The notes: a model not told the origin generated them from the sequence alone. A DNA stretch of 56,706 nt from Geothermobacter hydrogeniphilus (GCF_002898515.1 NZ_PPFX01000003.1:1-56706), one strand, 5' to 3'; positions 44,262 through 54,140 are shown, counted from the stretch's first letter. Program-made: numbers and translations.

Positions 44262-45854
44262 TTATCGGCTGCCTTGCTCCCTCGTTTTGTGGAAGATGAT
44301 CTCTGGCCATTGCTCCTGCACATACCCCAGCCGCCACTCGCTCGAGGCCAGGTAGGCGAGGTTGCCCTCGGCGTCATGCGCCAGGTTGGCCTGATTCTTC
44401 TTCTGGAATTCCTCCAGCTTCTTCGCGTCCTCGCAGTCGATCCAGCGGGCGGTGGCGAAGTCGATCCCCTCGTAGACGGCGTCGACCCCGTACTCGTTCT
44501 TCAGCCGTTCCATGGTGACGTCGAACTGCAGCACCCCGACCGCGCCGAGAATCCAGTCGGCACCAAGCAGCGGCCGGAAGACCTGCACCGCCCCCTCCTC
44601 GGCGAGCTGGGTCAGCCCCTTGTCGAGCTGCTTGACTTTGAGCGGGTTCTTCAGCCGCACCCGGCGGAAATGCTCCGGGGCGAAGCTGGGGATGCCGGTG
44701 AACTTGAGCGGCTCCTTGCTGCTGAAAGTGTCGCCGACCTTGATGGTGCCGTGGTTGTGCAGGCCGATGATATCGCCCGGATAAGCTTCCTCGATGTGGG
44801 CACGGTCCTGGGCCATGAAGATGATGGCGTTGTTCAGCGCCACCTCCTTGCCGATGCGGTGGTGACGGACCTTCATCCCCCGCTCGAACTTGCCGGAGCA
44901 AATGCGCAGAAAGGCGATCCGGTCGCGGTGCGCCGGGTCCATGTTCGCCTGAATCTTGAAGACAAAGCCGGAGAACTGCTCCTCGTCCGGGTGCACCTCG
45001 CGGGTTTCGGTCATCCGCGGCCCCGGCGCCGGGGCCAGCTCGACAAAGGCGTCGAGCAGTTCCCGCACCCCGAAGTTGTTGACCGCGCTGCCGAAGAAGA
45101 CCGGGGTCTGGCTGGCCTTGAGAAAATCCTCCAGGTCGAAGGGATTGGCCGCCCCTTCAAGCAGCTCGACATCCCCGCGCAGCTCGTCGGCCTGGTCGCC
45201 GAGCAGCTCGTCGAGCCGGGCATCGGCCAGGTCCTCGATGGTGATCAACTCCTGATTGCGGGTCTCGGTGCCGGGGGTGAACAGGTTGAGCTGTTTGCGG
45301 TAGAGGCTGTAGACCCCCTTGAAGCGCTTGCCCATGCCGATCGGCCAGGCCAGCGGCGCGCATTCGATCTGCAGTTTCTCCTCGATGTCGGCCAGCAGGT
45401 CGAGGGGATCCATCCCCTCGCGGTCAAGCTTGTTGATGAAGGTGATCACCGGGGTGTTGCGCATCCGGCAGATCTCCATCAGCTTCTCGGTCTGCGCCTC
45501 GACCCCCTTGGCCGAGTCGATCACCATCAGCGCCGCATCGACAGCGGTCAGCACCCGGTAGGTATCCTCGGAAAAGTCCTGGTGGCCCGGGGTGTCGAGC
45601 AGGTTGATCTCGAAGTCGCGGTGATTGAACTTCATCACCGAGGTGGTCACCGAGATACCACGCTCCTGCTCCATCTTCATCCAGTCGCTGGTGGCGTGGC
45701 GGGCCGCCTTGCGCGCCTTGACCGCGCCGGCGAGATTGATGGCGCCGCCGAACAGCAGCAATTTTTCGGTCAGGGTGGTCTTGCCGGCATCCGGGTGGCT
45801 GATGATGCCGAAGGTCCGCCGCCGGGCGATTTCTTCTTGGAGTCGTTTGCTCAC
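44262..45854 (-). CDS. prfC: Peptide chain release factor 3
   Basis: The 530-residue GTPase recycles RF1/RF2 from the ribosome. GTPase motifs: HPDAGKTT (G1, about 20), the switch region [21 protein letters not shown] in parts, DTPGHQD (G3, about 87) and NKLD (G4, about 141), then the RF3-specific domains. Length is normal. Its start has ATG 45854 in [15 protein letters not shown]. Transcription runs from the gap 45855-45905. Confidence 0.95.
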   Translation of the reverse strand: MSKRLQEEIARRRTFGIISHPDAGKTTLTEKLLLFGGAINLAGAVKARKAARHATSDWMKMEQERGISVTTSVMKFNHRDFEINLLDTPGHQDFSEDTYRVLTAVDAALMVIDSAKGVEAQTEKLMEICRMRNTPVITFINKLDREGMDPLDLLADIEEKLQIECAPLAWPIGMGKRFKGVYSLYRKQLNLFTPGTETRNQELITIEDLADARLDELLGDQADELRGDVELLEGAANPFDLEDFLKASQTPVFFGSAVNNFGVRELLDAFVELAPAPGPRMTETREVHPDEEQFSGFVFKIQANMDPAHRDRIAFLRICSGKFERGMKVRHHRIGKEVALNNAIIFMAQDRAHIEEAYPGDIIGLHNHGTIKVGDTFSSKEPLKFTGIPSFAPEHFRRVRLKNPLKVKQLDKGLTQLAEEGAVQVFRPLLGADWILGAVGVLQFDVTMERLKNEYGVDAVYEGIDFATARWIDCEDAKKLEEFQKKNQANLAHDAEGNLAYLASSEWRLGYVQEQWPEIIFHKTREQGSR

Positions 45855-45905
45855 GAGTCAATCCTTGGGTTCAACTGCCGGAGCGGCCGCGCCGCGCCGA
45901 ATGAC

Positions 45906-45932
45906 AAAAAAAACCGGGCCGAAAACGGCCCG
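45906..45932 (-). terminator. Intrinsic terminator after the sensor kinase
   Basis: On the minus strand CGGGCCG-TTTT-CGGCCCG is followed by a run of eight T residues. It lies 37 bp after the kinase stop and before prfC. Confidence 0.85.
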
Positions 45933-45969
45933 AGGAAAGCTGGATTCTAGCCCGGAACGGGGACCAGGG

Positions 45970-47829
45970 TCAATCCCCGCCCCTCTCCGTGGGCACAACC
46001 GGCAGGGTGAAAGAGACCCGGGTGCCGACGCCCTCTTCGCTTTCGAGCCAGATATGGCCTCCATGGGCGTCGACGATGATCTTCGCCACACTCATCCCGA
46101 GGCCGGTTCCGGCAACCGCGGTGGTCGAGGTATCGGCACGGTAAAACCGTTCGAAAACGTGGATCGCCTGTTCTTCACTCATGCCGATGCCCTGGTCGCT
46201 GACGGTCACCTGCAGGTTGTCGTCGACCTGCCGGGCGGTAATGGTGATTTCCCCACCGTCGGGCGAATACTTGACCGCGTTACCGAGCAGGTTGGCCATC
46301 AACTGCTCGAACCTGAGCCGGTCGGCATGAAGTTCAATGTCTTCCGGTGCGACATCCAGCCGTAGCTTATGACTGCCGGAAAGTCGGGTTGTCCGGCGAA
46401 CCTGGTCGAGGGCGGCGGACAGGGCGAATGTTTCTTTTTTCAGCGACAGCATCTGCCCGGCCTCGATACGGCTGACGTCGAGCAGGTCATCGACCATCCG
46501 CGCCAGGGCCTGGGCCTTGTCGTAGATATAGTTGACGAATTCCCGACGCTGTTCCGGCTGAAATTCCTCCAGCGGATGCGTGACCAGCAGTTCGGTGTAA
46601 CCCATGATGGTGGTGATGGGCGTATGCAGTTCATGGGCGGCCATGGCCAGAAATTCACTTTTCATCCGGTCGAGAGCGCGCTCACGGGAGACATCCTGCA
46701 TCAGCACGATCTGCCCGCTGATCTCACCGGACTGGCTCAACAGCGGCGAACAGCGACCCTGGTAAACACGTTCCGGCCGGTCAGGATTGCCGGTCTCCCT
46801 GCTGAAGTCGAAATGCCCCGGTTGATCCGGGTCCGCCAGAGCCTCCTGGAACAATTGTTCAAGCCCCGATCCCGCCAGGGCTTCTGCCAGCGGGCGCTCG
46901 GCAACAGCGGAAAAAGAGATGCCCAGGGCGGTTTCCGCGGCCGCGTTCATCAGCACCACCCGTTGCTGCTGATCGACAACCAGCAGCCCGTCGGCAACCG
47001 AATTGAGGATGCCGTTGATTTTCTCCCGGCCGGCCTCGGTCTCGGCCAGCGCAGCCTTGAGAGCGGCCTGGGCGAGGGTCCGTTCGGCGATTTCGGCTGT
47101 CAGCTGCTGGTTGGCCAGCAACAGCTGCCCGGTCCGTTTCTGTATCCGTTCTTCAAGGGCCTCGTTGTTCGACTGCAGGTCGATTTCGGCCTGTTCCCGC
47201 TGCAGCCAGAATTTTTTCGCCTTGTAAAGCAGCAACAAAACAACCAGCAGCATGCCGCCGCAGAGCCCCAGCAACAACAGGGTTGAGCGGCGGGTCAACT
47301 GATCGATACGCTGCTGGTTCCGGGTGACGTTGTAATAGACCTCCAGCGCCCCTCCGAACCCCCGGCTGTTCATCACCGGGACATAGGTTTCAACCACGTC
47401 CACCGGCAGATGTTTGCCTTCAGCGGTTTCCCGGTCTCGGCTGACAACCTTGGAGTAGACCCGGCCGCGGGCGACGATCTGGTGAAAATAAGGGCTGCTG
47501 TTGATGGTGCCGACTTCCCCGGGGACGGTAGAGAAAATAATCTCTCCCCGCGGCGAGAAGACCCGCAGCTTGACCAGCAGGGAATCCTGCATCAGCAGGC
47601 GCGCCTCACGGGTAAAGGTCGGGGCAATCTGCTCCCGGTTGAGGCTGAGGTCTTCCAGCTTCAGGGTACGAACCAGGTAGTTGACGAACCGCACCGCATC
47701 ATCCTCGGTCTCCTGAGTAAGCAGGTTGCGGTAGGTCGGATAGATATAGAAGAGATCGTAGAGTGGCAGGACCGTCACCAGGACCAGTGACAACAGCAGC
47801 ATGTTACGCAAAAAGGTGATACGCAGCAT
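45970..47829 (-). CDS. Membrane sensor histidine kinase (Cache-like, PAS, HisKA, HATPase)
   Basis: The 619-residue kinase has a helix at about 8-30, a periplasmic Cache-like domain (about 35-185), a second helix (about 193-215), a coiled coil, a PAS domain (about 270-385), HisKA with the phospho-His in MAAHELHTPITTIMGY (about 405) and an ATPase domain with LLGNAVKYSP, DQGIGMS and GTGLGMSVAK. No response regulator gene is adjacent, so it is an orphan. ATG 47829 follows GGGAGAGGG. A MITE-like copy begins 43 bp upstream, probably within its promoter area. Confidence 0.9.
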   Translation of the reverse strand: MLRITFLRNMLLLSLVLVTVLPLYDLFYIYPTYRNLLTQETEDDAVRFVNYLVRTLKLEDLSLNREQIAPTFTREARLLMQDSLLVKLRVFSPRGEIIFSTVPGEVGTINSSPYFHQIVARGRVYSKVVSRDRETAEGKHLPVDVVETYVPVMNSRGFGGALEVYYNVTRNQQRIDQLTRRSTLLLLGLCGGMLLVVLLLLYKAKKFWLQREQAEIDLQSNNEALEERIQKRTGQLLLANQQLTAEIAERTLAQAALKAALAETEAGREKINGILNSVADGLLVVDQQQRVVLMNAAAETALGISFSAVAERPLAEALAGSGLEQLFQEALADPDQPGHFDFSRETGNPDRPERVYQGRCSPLLSQSGEISGQIVLMQDVSRERALDRMKSEFLAMAAHELHTPITTIMGYTELLVTHPLEEFQPEQRREFVNYIYDKAQALARMVDDLLDVSRIEAGQMLSLKKETFALSAALDQVRRTTRLSGSHKLRLDVAPEDIELHADRLRFEQLMANLLGNAVKYSPDGGEITITARQVDDNLQVTVSDQGIGMSEEQAIHVFERFYRADTSTTAVAGTGLGMSVAKIIVDAHGGHIWLESEEGVGTRVSFTLPVVPTERGGD

Positions 47830-47871
47830 AATCCCTCTCCCGAAAGCGATCCCATGCCCGCAAAATGACAA

Positions 47872-48033
47872 CCTGAATCAGTGAGTCCCTGTTGGATGGA
47901 GAGTGCAAGTGCTTGGTCTGAATGAGATTTCCAAAAATCTGAAGCGCACCCATAGGTTCGCTGGTGATTTTTGGGAAGCTCAGGCAGAGCAATGACTTGT
48001 GCCGGCCACCGACAAGGGGCTCACTGATTCAGG
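47872..48033 (+). repeat. MITE-like element, copy C (162 bp)
   Basis: Terminal repeats CCTGAATCAGTGAG / CTCACTGATTCAGG match over 14 bp. Flanks GACAA and GATAA differ at one base, a possible worn 5-bp duplication. The interior is almost the same as copy A at 56-217. It lies in the 381-bp gap between the sensor kinase and malQ, which otherwise holds copy D and a weak promoter-like TTGCAA (48074). Confidence 0.88.
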
Positions 48034-48100
48034 GATAACTCACATGAACTATCCTGACAGCTGGAAAGGGACTTTGCAACCGGGCAATTTATGGCATACT

Positions 48101-48169
48101 CCTGAATCAGTGGGTTCATGGTGGATTTGGGCTTGTGCTGTTCGCCAGCAATGAATTCACTGATTCAGG
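48101..48169 (+). repeat. MITE-like element, copy D (69-bp deletion form) with target duplication
   Basis: Perfect 12-bp ends CCTGAATCAGTG / CACTGATTCAGG are flanked by ATACT (48096-48100) and ATACT (48170-48174). It keeps both ends of the 35521 subfamily (GTGGGTTCATGG and CTTGTGCTGTTCGCC) but lacks the middle. It is 42 bp from the malQ start. Confidence 0.88.
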
Positions 48170-48210
48170 ATACTGACGATTCGGATATTTTATTTTCCCC
48201 TGGAGTCTCC

Positions 48211-49704
48211 ATGCTGACACAGCGCGCCAGCGGCCTGCTGCTCCACCCGTCTTCCCTCGCCGGCCCCTTCGGCATCGGCGATATGGGCCCTGCCGCCCGG
48301 CAATTTGTCGATTTTCTCGTCCGAGCCGGGCAGAGCTGCTGGCAGACCCTGCCGCTCGGCCCAACCGGTTACGGCGACTCGCCCTACAGCGCCCTCTCGG
48401 CTTTTGCCGGCAATCCGCTGCTGATCTCTCCGGAGCTGCTGGCAGCCGTCGGCGACCTGGAACCGGCCGATCTCGATCCCTGGCGAAAAAAGGGGGAACG
48501 AACCGATTTCAGCTGGGCCGAAAACTGCCGCAGGCCGTTGCTCGAAAAAGCCGAACACACCTTCTTCCGCTCCGCCACGACGGAACGGCGGCGGCAATTT
48601 GAAGATTTCTGTCGCGGGCAGGCCTTCTGGCTGGATGATTACGCCCTGTTCCGGGTTCTACGTGAACAATTTGACCGACAATGCTGGAACAACTGGCCGC
48701 CGGAGCTGCGAGATCGGGACGAGGCCACTCTCGGCGAATTGCGACACAGGCTGCGCGCCCGGATTCGACAACAATACTACCAGCAGTTTATCTTCTTCGA
48801 GCAGTGGCAGGGGCTGAAAAACTACGCCAACAGCCGCGGCGTCAGCATCTTCGGCGACATGCCGATTTTCGTTGCCCAGGATTCCAGTGACACCTGGGGA
48901 CATCGTCAGCTTTTCCGCCTGGATGCTCACGGCAACCCGCCGCTGGTCGCCGGAGTCCCTCCCGATTATTTCAGCCGAACCGGACAACGCTGGGGCAACC
49001 CACTCTTCAACTGGGAAAAACTGGCCGAGCAGGATTATGCCTGGTGGCGACAGCGCATGGCTCGCAACCTGGAGCTGTTCGACCTGCTGCGGATTGATCA
49101 TTTTCGCGGTTTTTCCGCCTGCTGGGGAATACCCGCCGAAGCCTCAACCGCGCTCGCCGGAAGCTGGCAACCCGGCCCCGGGGATCGCCTGTTTGAAGCC
49201 CTGCGGCAGGATCTCGGACATCTGCCGCTGGTCGCCGAGGATCTCGGCGTCATCACCCCGGAGGTTGCGGCCCTGCGTGACCGCTGGCAACTTCCGGGCA
49301 TGAAAATCCTTCAGTTCGCCTTTGATTCGGATGACGACAACCCCTACCTGCCCCGCAACCACCCCGCCAACGCCGTGGTCTACACCGGAACCCATGACAA
49401 CAACACCACCCTCGGCTGGTGGCGGGAACTCGACCGGACAGCCCGCCGACGGGTACGGGATCTTCTCGGTGAACCCTGCCGACAGATGCCGCAGGACCTG
49501 ATCCGCAGCGCCCTGCAAAGCCCCGCGCGGCTGGCCGTCATCCCGCTTCAGGATCTGCTCGGGCTGCCGGCCGACGACCGCATGAACCGTCCCGGTCGGC
49601 CGGACGGGAATTGGACCTGGCGAATGGCGGAAAATGTCCTGACTGTTGAACTGGCGGACTGGCTGCGGGAAGAATGTCGGCGCTGCCGGCGAACCGCTGC
49701 GTGA
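48211..49704 (+). CDS. malQ: 4-alpha-glucanotransferase (amylomaltase)
   Basis: The 497-residue GH77 enzyme moves glucan segments between maltodextrins. SGLLLHPSSLAGPFGIGDMG opens the family, with LPLGPTGYGDSPYS, LRIDHFRGF (catalytic Asp), EDLGVITPEV (catalytic Glu) and YTGTHDNNTTLGWW following in order. ATG 48211 follows TGGAG; the upstream reading is inside the MITE-like copy D. It suggests glycogen or maltodextrin use, though no partner gene is nearby. Confidence 0.95.
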   Translation: MLTQRASGLLLHPSSLAGPFGIGDMGPAARQFVDFLVRAGQSCWQTLPLGPTGYGDSPYSALSAFAGNPLLISPELLAAVGDLEPADLDPWRKKGERTDFSWAENCRRPLLEKAEHTFFRSATTERRRQFEDFCRGQAFWLDDYALFRVLREQFDRQCWNNWPPELRDRDEATLGELRHRLRARIRQQYYQQFIFFEQWQGLKNYANSRGVSIFGDMPIFVAQDSSDTWGHRQLFRLDAHGNPPLVAGVPPDYFSRTGQRWGNPLFNWEKLAEQDYAWWRQRMARNLELFDLLRIDHFRGFSACWGIPAEASTALAGSWQPGPGDRLFEALRQDLGHLPLVAEDLGVITPEVAALRDRWQLPGMKILQFAFDSDDDNPYLPRNHPANAVVYTGTHDNNTTLGWWRELDRTARRRVRDLLGEPCRQMPQDLIRSALQSPARLAVIPLQDLLGLPADDRMNRPGRPDGNWTWRMAENVLTVELADWLREECRRCRRTAA

Positions 49705-49813
49705 ACTGCCCATAAAAACGGATCTTCTTGTCTGGCAGACACCGCCTGTGCTACATTGCCACGCGGTGTCGAATCGATTTCGCTCGGGAAACCCAAAAAC
49801 TGGAGGTTTGATT

Positions 49814-50623
49814 GTGAACAAACACCTGATGTTGCTTCTTGCCGGAACTGTCGCTCTGCTGCTGGCAACCGGTTGTAAAAACGAATCCCCCGCCCCCGAA
49901 CAGAGTGCCGCCAAACCTGCCGCAGAAACCCCGGCAACGGCGCCTGCGCCTGCCGCAGAACCTGCCGCTGTCTCCCAGCAGGCCGGATGGACCGGCAAGG
50001 TGCTGGAAACCATGGATGCCGCAGGCTATACCTATGTTCAGGTCGACACCGGCAGTGAAAAAATCTGGGCGGCGGCGCCCAAATTCAGTGCCAAAGTCGG
50101 CGACGCGGTGGTAGTTCCCAAGGGCATGGCGATGAAAAACTACCACAGCAAAACCCTCGACCGAGATTTTCCGGTTGTCTATTTTGTCGACGCGATCATG
50201 GTCGGCGGTGCTGACCAGCCCCTCAGCGAAACCCCGGCCGCTGCACCGGCCGGCACCCAGCAGAAACATCCTGATGTCACCTCATCAGCCCCGGCGGATG
50301 TTGACTTCTCCGGCATCAAGCCGCCGGAAGGCGGCAAAACGATCGCCGAGCTTTTCGCTGACACTGAATCCCTGGCCGGCAAACCGATCACCGTTCGCGG
50401 CAAAGTGGTCAAATACAATGCCAACATCATGGGCAAGAACTGGCTGCACCTGCAGGATGGAACCGGTGCCGAGGGCACCAATGACCTGACCGTCACCAGT
50501 GCCGACACCGCCAAGGTCGGCGATACTGTTGTCGTCACCGGCAAACTGGTTACCGACAAGGATTTCGGCTACGGCTACAAGTACTCGGTCATCATCGAGG
50601 ATGCCAAGGTTGTCGTTGAATAG
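49814..50623 (+). CDS. Lipoprotein with two small beta domains (NrfJ/OB-fold-like)
   Basis: The 269-residue protein uses GTG 49814, eight bases after GGAGG. It has a lipoprotein signal (LLLAGTVALLLATGC, Cys near 20) and an Ala/Pro linker. A first domain at about 60-135 (GWTGKVLETMDAAGYTYVQVD, KVGDAVVVPKGMAMKNYHS) resembles an NrfJ-type domain, and a second at about 170-269 (GKPITVRGKVVKYNANIMGKNW, LHLQDGTG) resembles an OB fold. An envelope role, perhaps beside cytochromes, is inferred; no function is known. Confidence 0.8.
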   Translation: MNKHLMLLLAGTVALLLATGCKNESPAPEQSAAKPAAETPATAPAPAAEPAAVSQQAGWTGKVLETMDAAGYTYVQVDTGSEKIWAAAPKFSAKVGDAVVVPKGMAMKNYHSKTLDRDFPVVYFVDAIMVGGADQPLSETPAAAPAGTQQKHPDVTSSAPADVDFSGIKPPEGGKTIAELFADTESLAGKPITVRGKVVKYNANIMGKNWLHLQDGTGAEGTNDLTVTSADTAKVGDTVVVTGKLVTDKDFGYGYKYSVIIEDAKVVVE

Positions 50624-50649
50624 ACGAGACACGAAAACAGAGCAGCAAC

Positions 50650-50684
50650 AAAGCCCCCGGAACAAGCTCCGGGGGCTTTGTTGT
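50650..50684 (+). terminator. Intrinsic terminator
   Basis: AAAGCCCCCGGA / TCCGGGGGCTTT is a strong stem and is followed by GTTGTC. It ends the lipoprotein message. Confidence 0.8.
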
Positions 50685-50711
50685 CCGTGCGATTCAGGGT
50701 AGACTCTCGTC

Positions 50712-51266
50712 ATGGGAAACGTCCTTCTCAACCTGAGTTGGTTCTATCTGCTGCTGCTCATCCAACGTGGTGCCGAACTCCTGCTCTGTGCCCGCAACCG
50801 CCGCCGGCTGCAGGCCCGCGGTGGCCGCGAATACGCCCCCCGCAGCTACCGTGGCATGGTGGCCCTCTACCTCGGCTTTCATCTGCTGCTGCTGATCGAA
50901 GCCTATCCCTTCCGGGTACCGGCGGACCTGCTGACCTGGAGCCTGCTGACCAGCTACGGCCTGGTTCAACTCCTGCGCTACTGGACCATCGGCGTTCTCG
51001 GCGACTTCTGGAATACCCGCATTGTCGTCATCCCCGGCTCCCGGCTGGTCCGGACCGGTCCCTTCCGCTGGCTTCGCCATCCCAACTACCTCGTCATGAC
51101 GCTCGAATTCGCCATCATTCCCCTGCTGTTGCGTGCCCCGACCACCCTATTGCTGTTCATTCCCCTGCTGCTGGTGACGCTGCGACGACGTATCGCCCTG
51201 GAAGAGGAGGCGCTGAGCCGCTGGACCGACTTCACCACCCGCAACCGGGATGGGAAGGCGGACTGA
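50712..51266 (+). CDS. Isoprenylcysteine carboxyl methyltransferase-family membrane protein
   Basis: The 184-residue protein has helices at about 5-22, 48-65, 75-95 and 135-160 and the ICMT motif RTGPFRWLRHPNYLVMTLEF (about 117-136) with EEEALSRW near the C terminus. These enzymes methylate membrane lipids or thiols with SAM; the bacterial substrate is unknown. It is a second member in this window, not closely alike to the one at 13685-14200. Confidence 0.88.
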   Translation: MGNVLLNLSWFYLLLLIQRGAELLLCARNRRRLQARGGREYAPRSYRGMVALYLGFHLLLLIEAYPFRVPADLLTWSLLTSYGLVQLLRYWTIGVLGDFWNTRIVVIPGSRLVRTGPFRWLRHPNYLVMTLEFAIIPLLLRAPTTLLLFIPLLLVTLRRRIALEEEALSRWTDFTTRNRDGKAD

Positions 51267-51466
51267 ACCCCGGCCGTCTTCATCAATTGACTTCCCACCC
51301 CAACCTCCCTAGAATGAGGAAATTGCAATCTCATGCCGGGCGAAAAACCCGGACGGGAGGGGGACCCCGCTCAAACTGAACTGTCCCATTCCGGCAGGGG
51401 TTATTTTCTCCCCGCCGGCTTGACGGAACCATCATCGCGATTCCCCACGCATATCCCATGAAGGGT

Positions 51467-51505
51467 CCGGTTCTCTCAACCGGATCTGCTTCCGGTTCCA
51501 ACCGG
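51467..51505 (+). other. Twin CCGGTT..AACCGG hairpins in the TonB receptor leader
   Basis: CCGGTTCTCTCAACCGG (51467-51483) and CCGGTTCCAACCGG (51492-51505) lie just before the AAAGGAGG of the TonB receptor. The upstream leader (51267-51466) has no gene and shows no riboswitch pattern I recognise (no cobalamin box). It may control translation. Confidence 0.35.
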
Positions 51506-51529
51506 TTTTGCTATCGAAAAGGAGGTCTC

Positions 51530-53572
51530 ATGACTGACCGCAGGTCGCATCGGCACCGGCCCGGAGTTCTGCTGCTCGGCATGCTGCTGACCGCGCTGAC
51601 AAGCATACCGGCGCGGGCCGCTGACCACCCCGACCTCACCAGCCTCAACCTCGAAGAACTGCTCAACGTCGAAGTCACCTCGGCCGCCCGCCGACCGCAG
51701 GGCATCTATGACACCGCCGCGGCAATCTATGTCATCAGCCAGGAGGACATCCGCCGCTCGGGAGCGACGTCCCTGCCGGAGATCCTGCGGATGGTCCCGG
51801 GAATCCAGGTGGCCCGCATCAACAGCAGTGTCTGGGCGGTTTCGGCCCGTGGGCTGAATGACCGTTTCGCCAACAAGCTGCTGGTCATGCAGGATGGCCG
51901 AACACTCTACAACCGCATTTTTTCCGGTGTCTACTGGGATGCCCAGGACACCGTGCTGGAAGATATCGAGCGCATCGAAGTCATTCGCGGTCCCGGCGCG
52001 GCCATCTGGGGTGCCAACGCGGTCAACGGTGTCATCAACATCATCACCAAGTCCGCCGCCGCGACCCGGGGAAACCTGCTCAGCCTGACCCTCGGCAACG
52101 AGAACCGCGTCATCGTCGAAGCCCGCCAGGGAGTCGCGCTGAACGAGAACGCTGATCTTCGCGTCTACGCCAAAGGTTTTGAACGTGATTCCGGCAGCGA
52201 CGCCAGGGGGAACGACAATTCAGACGACTGGCGCGCCCTGCGCGGCGGCTTTCGTTTTGACCGTGAACAGGCAGGGCGGAACCACCTGACCCTGCAGGGA
52301 GATATCTACCGTGGAAGCGTGGGGGAAACCTTCACCCTGGCGACCTTGTCGCCGCCCTTCTCGACAACCCTGACCGATGACACCGACATCTTCGGCGGCA
52401 ACCTGCTCGGCCGTTGGAAAGAAATCTTTTCCGCGACCTCGGACCTCTCGCTGCAGGTTTTCTACGACCGGGCCCACAACTGGGATATCGCCAGCGGCCA
52501 GGACCAGCAGACCTTCGACATCGATTTTCAACATCGTTTCGCACCGACCGAGAGGCAGCTTGTCGGCTGGGGACTGGGCTACCGTCATATCTGGGATCAC
52601 ACCAAGCAGGGACCGGTCATCAGCTTCACCCCGCAGGATGAAAAAAACGACCTGTTCACCGCCTTCATCAATGACCAGATCGAACTGGTCCCCGACCATC
52701 TCAGACTGATTGCCGGCACCCAGATCGAACACAGCGATTACAGCGGATTCGAGATCCAGCCGACCCTGCGTCTGCTCTGGACCCCACGCCCCTTCTATAC
52801 CATCTGGGGTGCCATTTCCCGCTCGGTACGGACCCCAAGCCGCGCCGAAACCGGTATCGACCTGCGGCAGAATGTCGTTCCGGTCGCCCTGTTGCCGCCA
52901 CCACTGAACGGCCTGCCGGCGCCGTCACTGGGTCAGTTCTCACTGATCGGCAATGACAATTTCGATTCCACCACCGCCTGGACCTACGAACTCGGTCTGC
53001 GCTGCCAACCGGCGGCGGCCACCTACCTGGAACTCGTGCTCTTCCACACCAGCTACGAAGGTCTGGCCAGTGTTGATCTCGGCACACCGGTCAACGAAGG
53101 CGCCAACTGGCTGCTGCCCATGGTGGGCAACAACCGTCTTGATGCCGACAGTTACGGAATCGAACTCGCCGCCGACTGGATGCCGCGCCGCTGGTGGAAA
53201 CTGCAATCCGCCTACACCTACCTGAACGTCACCCAGAGTCTGAAGGCGGGCGCGGTCTTCACCGGGTTCAAACAGCGGGCCGACAACAGTCCGCATCATC
53301 AGCTCTCGCTGCGGTCGAGCATCGACTTCGCCCGCAACTGGGAATGGGATGCCGGCCTGCGGCTGGTTGACAATCTCCCCGGCAGCAACGTCAGCGGCTA
53401 TCTCGGCATCGACACACGATTGGCCTGGAAACCCCGGCCGGGATGGCAACTGGAACTGGTCGGGCAGAATCTGAACGACCCGCACCACCCGGAATTTGTT
53501 TCCGAAGTCCTCAATTCGACCGCCATTGAAGTGGATCGCAGCCTGTTTCTCAGGGGCACCTGGACTTTCTGA
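51530..53572 (+). CDS. TonB-dependent outer-membrane receptor
   Basis: The 680-residue protein has a signal peptide (cut near 30, ARA-AD), a plug domain at about 45-165 (SGATSLPEILRMVPGIQVA, ERIEVIRGPGAAIWGANAVNGVINIITK in parts) and a C-terminal beta barrel that ends in Phe (RGTWTF), the usual barrel signal. AAAGGAGG precedes ATG 51530. It starts an operon with a YfiR-like protein and a hybrid kinase, so it may act as a signal receptor as well as, or in place of, a transporter. The ligand is unknown. Confidence 0.93.
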   Translation: MTDRRSHRHRPGVLLLGMLLTALTSIPARAADHPDLTSLNLEELLNVEVTSAARRPQGIYDTAAAIYVISQEDIRRSGATSLPEILRMVPGIQVARINSSVWAVSARGLNDRFANKLLVMQDGRTLYNRIFSGVYWDAQDTVLEDIERIEVIRGPGAAIWGANAVNGVINIITKSAAATRGNLLSLTLGNENRVIVEARQGVALNENADLRVYAKGFERDSGSDARGNDNSDDWRALRGGFRFDREQAGRNHLTLQGDIYRGSVGETFTLATLSPPFSTTLTDDTDIFGGNLLGRWKEIFSATSDLSLQVFYDRAHNWDIASGQDQQTFDIDFQHRFAPTERQLVGWGLGYRHIWDHTKQGPVISFTPQDEKNDLFTAFINDQIELVPDHLRLIAGTQIEHSDYSGFEIQPTLRLLWTPRPFYTIWGAISRSVRTPSRAETGIDLRQNVVPVALLPPPLNGLPAPSLGQFSLIGNDNFDSTTAWTYELGLRCQPAAATYLELVLFHTSYEGLASVDLGTPVNEGANWLLPMVGNNRLDADSYGIELAADWMPRRWWKLQSAYTYLNVTQSLKAGAVFTGFKQRADNSPHHQLSLRSSIDFARNWEWDAGLRLVDNLPGSNVSGYLGIDTRLAWKPRPGWQLELVGQNLNDPHHPEFVSEVLNSTAIEVDRSLFLRGTWTF

Positions 53573-53588
53573 GGGGGAGACAATCCGC

Positions 53589-54140
53589 ATGCGCCGCCGC
53601 CCTGCCATCATCGTCCTGCTGTTCTGCCTCCTCCTGGGATTCGGGGGAAGCGCGGCCGCGCAATACACAACCATCCAGGTCAAGACGGCCTTCCTCTTCA
53701 ATTTCGCCAAGTTCACCAGCTGGCCCACGCAACACTCTCCACAACAGACGGGCGAACTGATCGTCGGCATCATGGGCCGCGATCCGTTCGGACCGGCCCT
53801 GCAGCCCTTCCGCGATTACCGGATTCATGGCCGGCCGGTCCGCATCCGGGACGTTTCAACCCTGGCCGAAGCGCGCGGCTGTCACATCCTTTTCATCGCC
53901 GACTCCGAATCCCCCCGGCTGCGGCAGATCCTGCAACAGTTACCGCAATCCGGCTTACTGACCGTCAGCGACATTCCCGGATTCGCCGCCCGCGGCGGCA
54001 TGATCGAACTGCTGAAAATTGATCAACGCATCCGCTTCATCATCAACCTCGACGCCAGCCGCAAGGCCGGCCTCACCCTCAGCGCCCACCTGCTCAAACT
54101 GGCAAGAAATGTGATCTCCGCCCGGGGGCAAGAGCCATGA
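53589..54140 (+). CDS. YfiR-family periplasmic protein (DUF4154)
   Basis: The 183-residue protein has a signal peptide (about 1-24) and the YfiR fold: [58 protein letters not shown] and [16 protein letters not shown]. In Pseudomonas YfiR binds and blocks the membrane diguanylate cyclase YfiN in the periplasm. Here the next gene, overlapping by 4 bp, is a hybrid kinase with a similar type of periplasmic sensor, so YfiR probably controls that kinase. Confidence 0.9.
   Translation: MRRRPAIIVLLFCLLLGFGGSAAAQYTTIQVKTAFLFNFAKFTSWPTQHSPQQTGELIVGIMGRDPFGPALQPFRDYRIHGRPVRIRDVSTLAEARGCHILFIADSESPRLRQILQQLPQSGLLTVSDIPGFAARGGMIELLKIDQRIRFIINLDASRKAGLTLSAHLLKLARNVISARGQEP

Noticed and set aside
43875-45950. 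691-codon plus-strand open frame
   Set aside because: Most of it is antisense to prfC; the start is repeat DNA. No ribosome site or recognisable domain.
51267-51529. Cobalamin riboswitch before the TonB receptor
   Set aside because: No B12-box-like sequence or matching stems were seen, so the leader is left unassigned.
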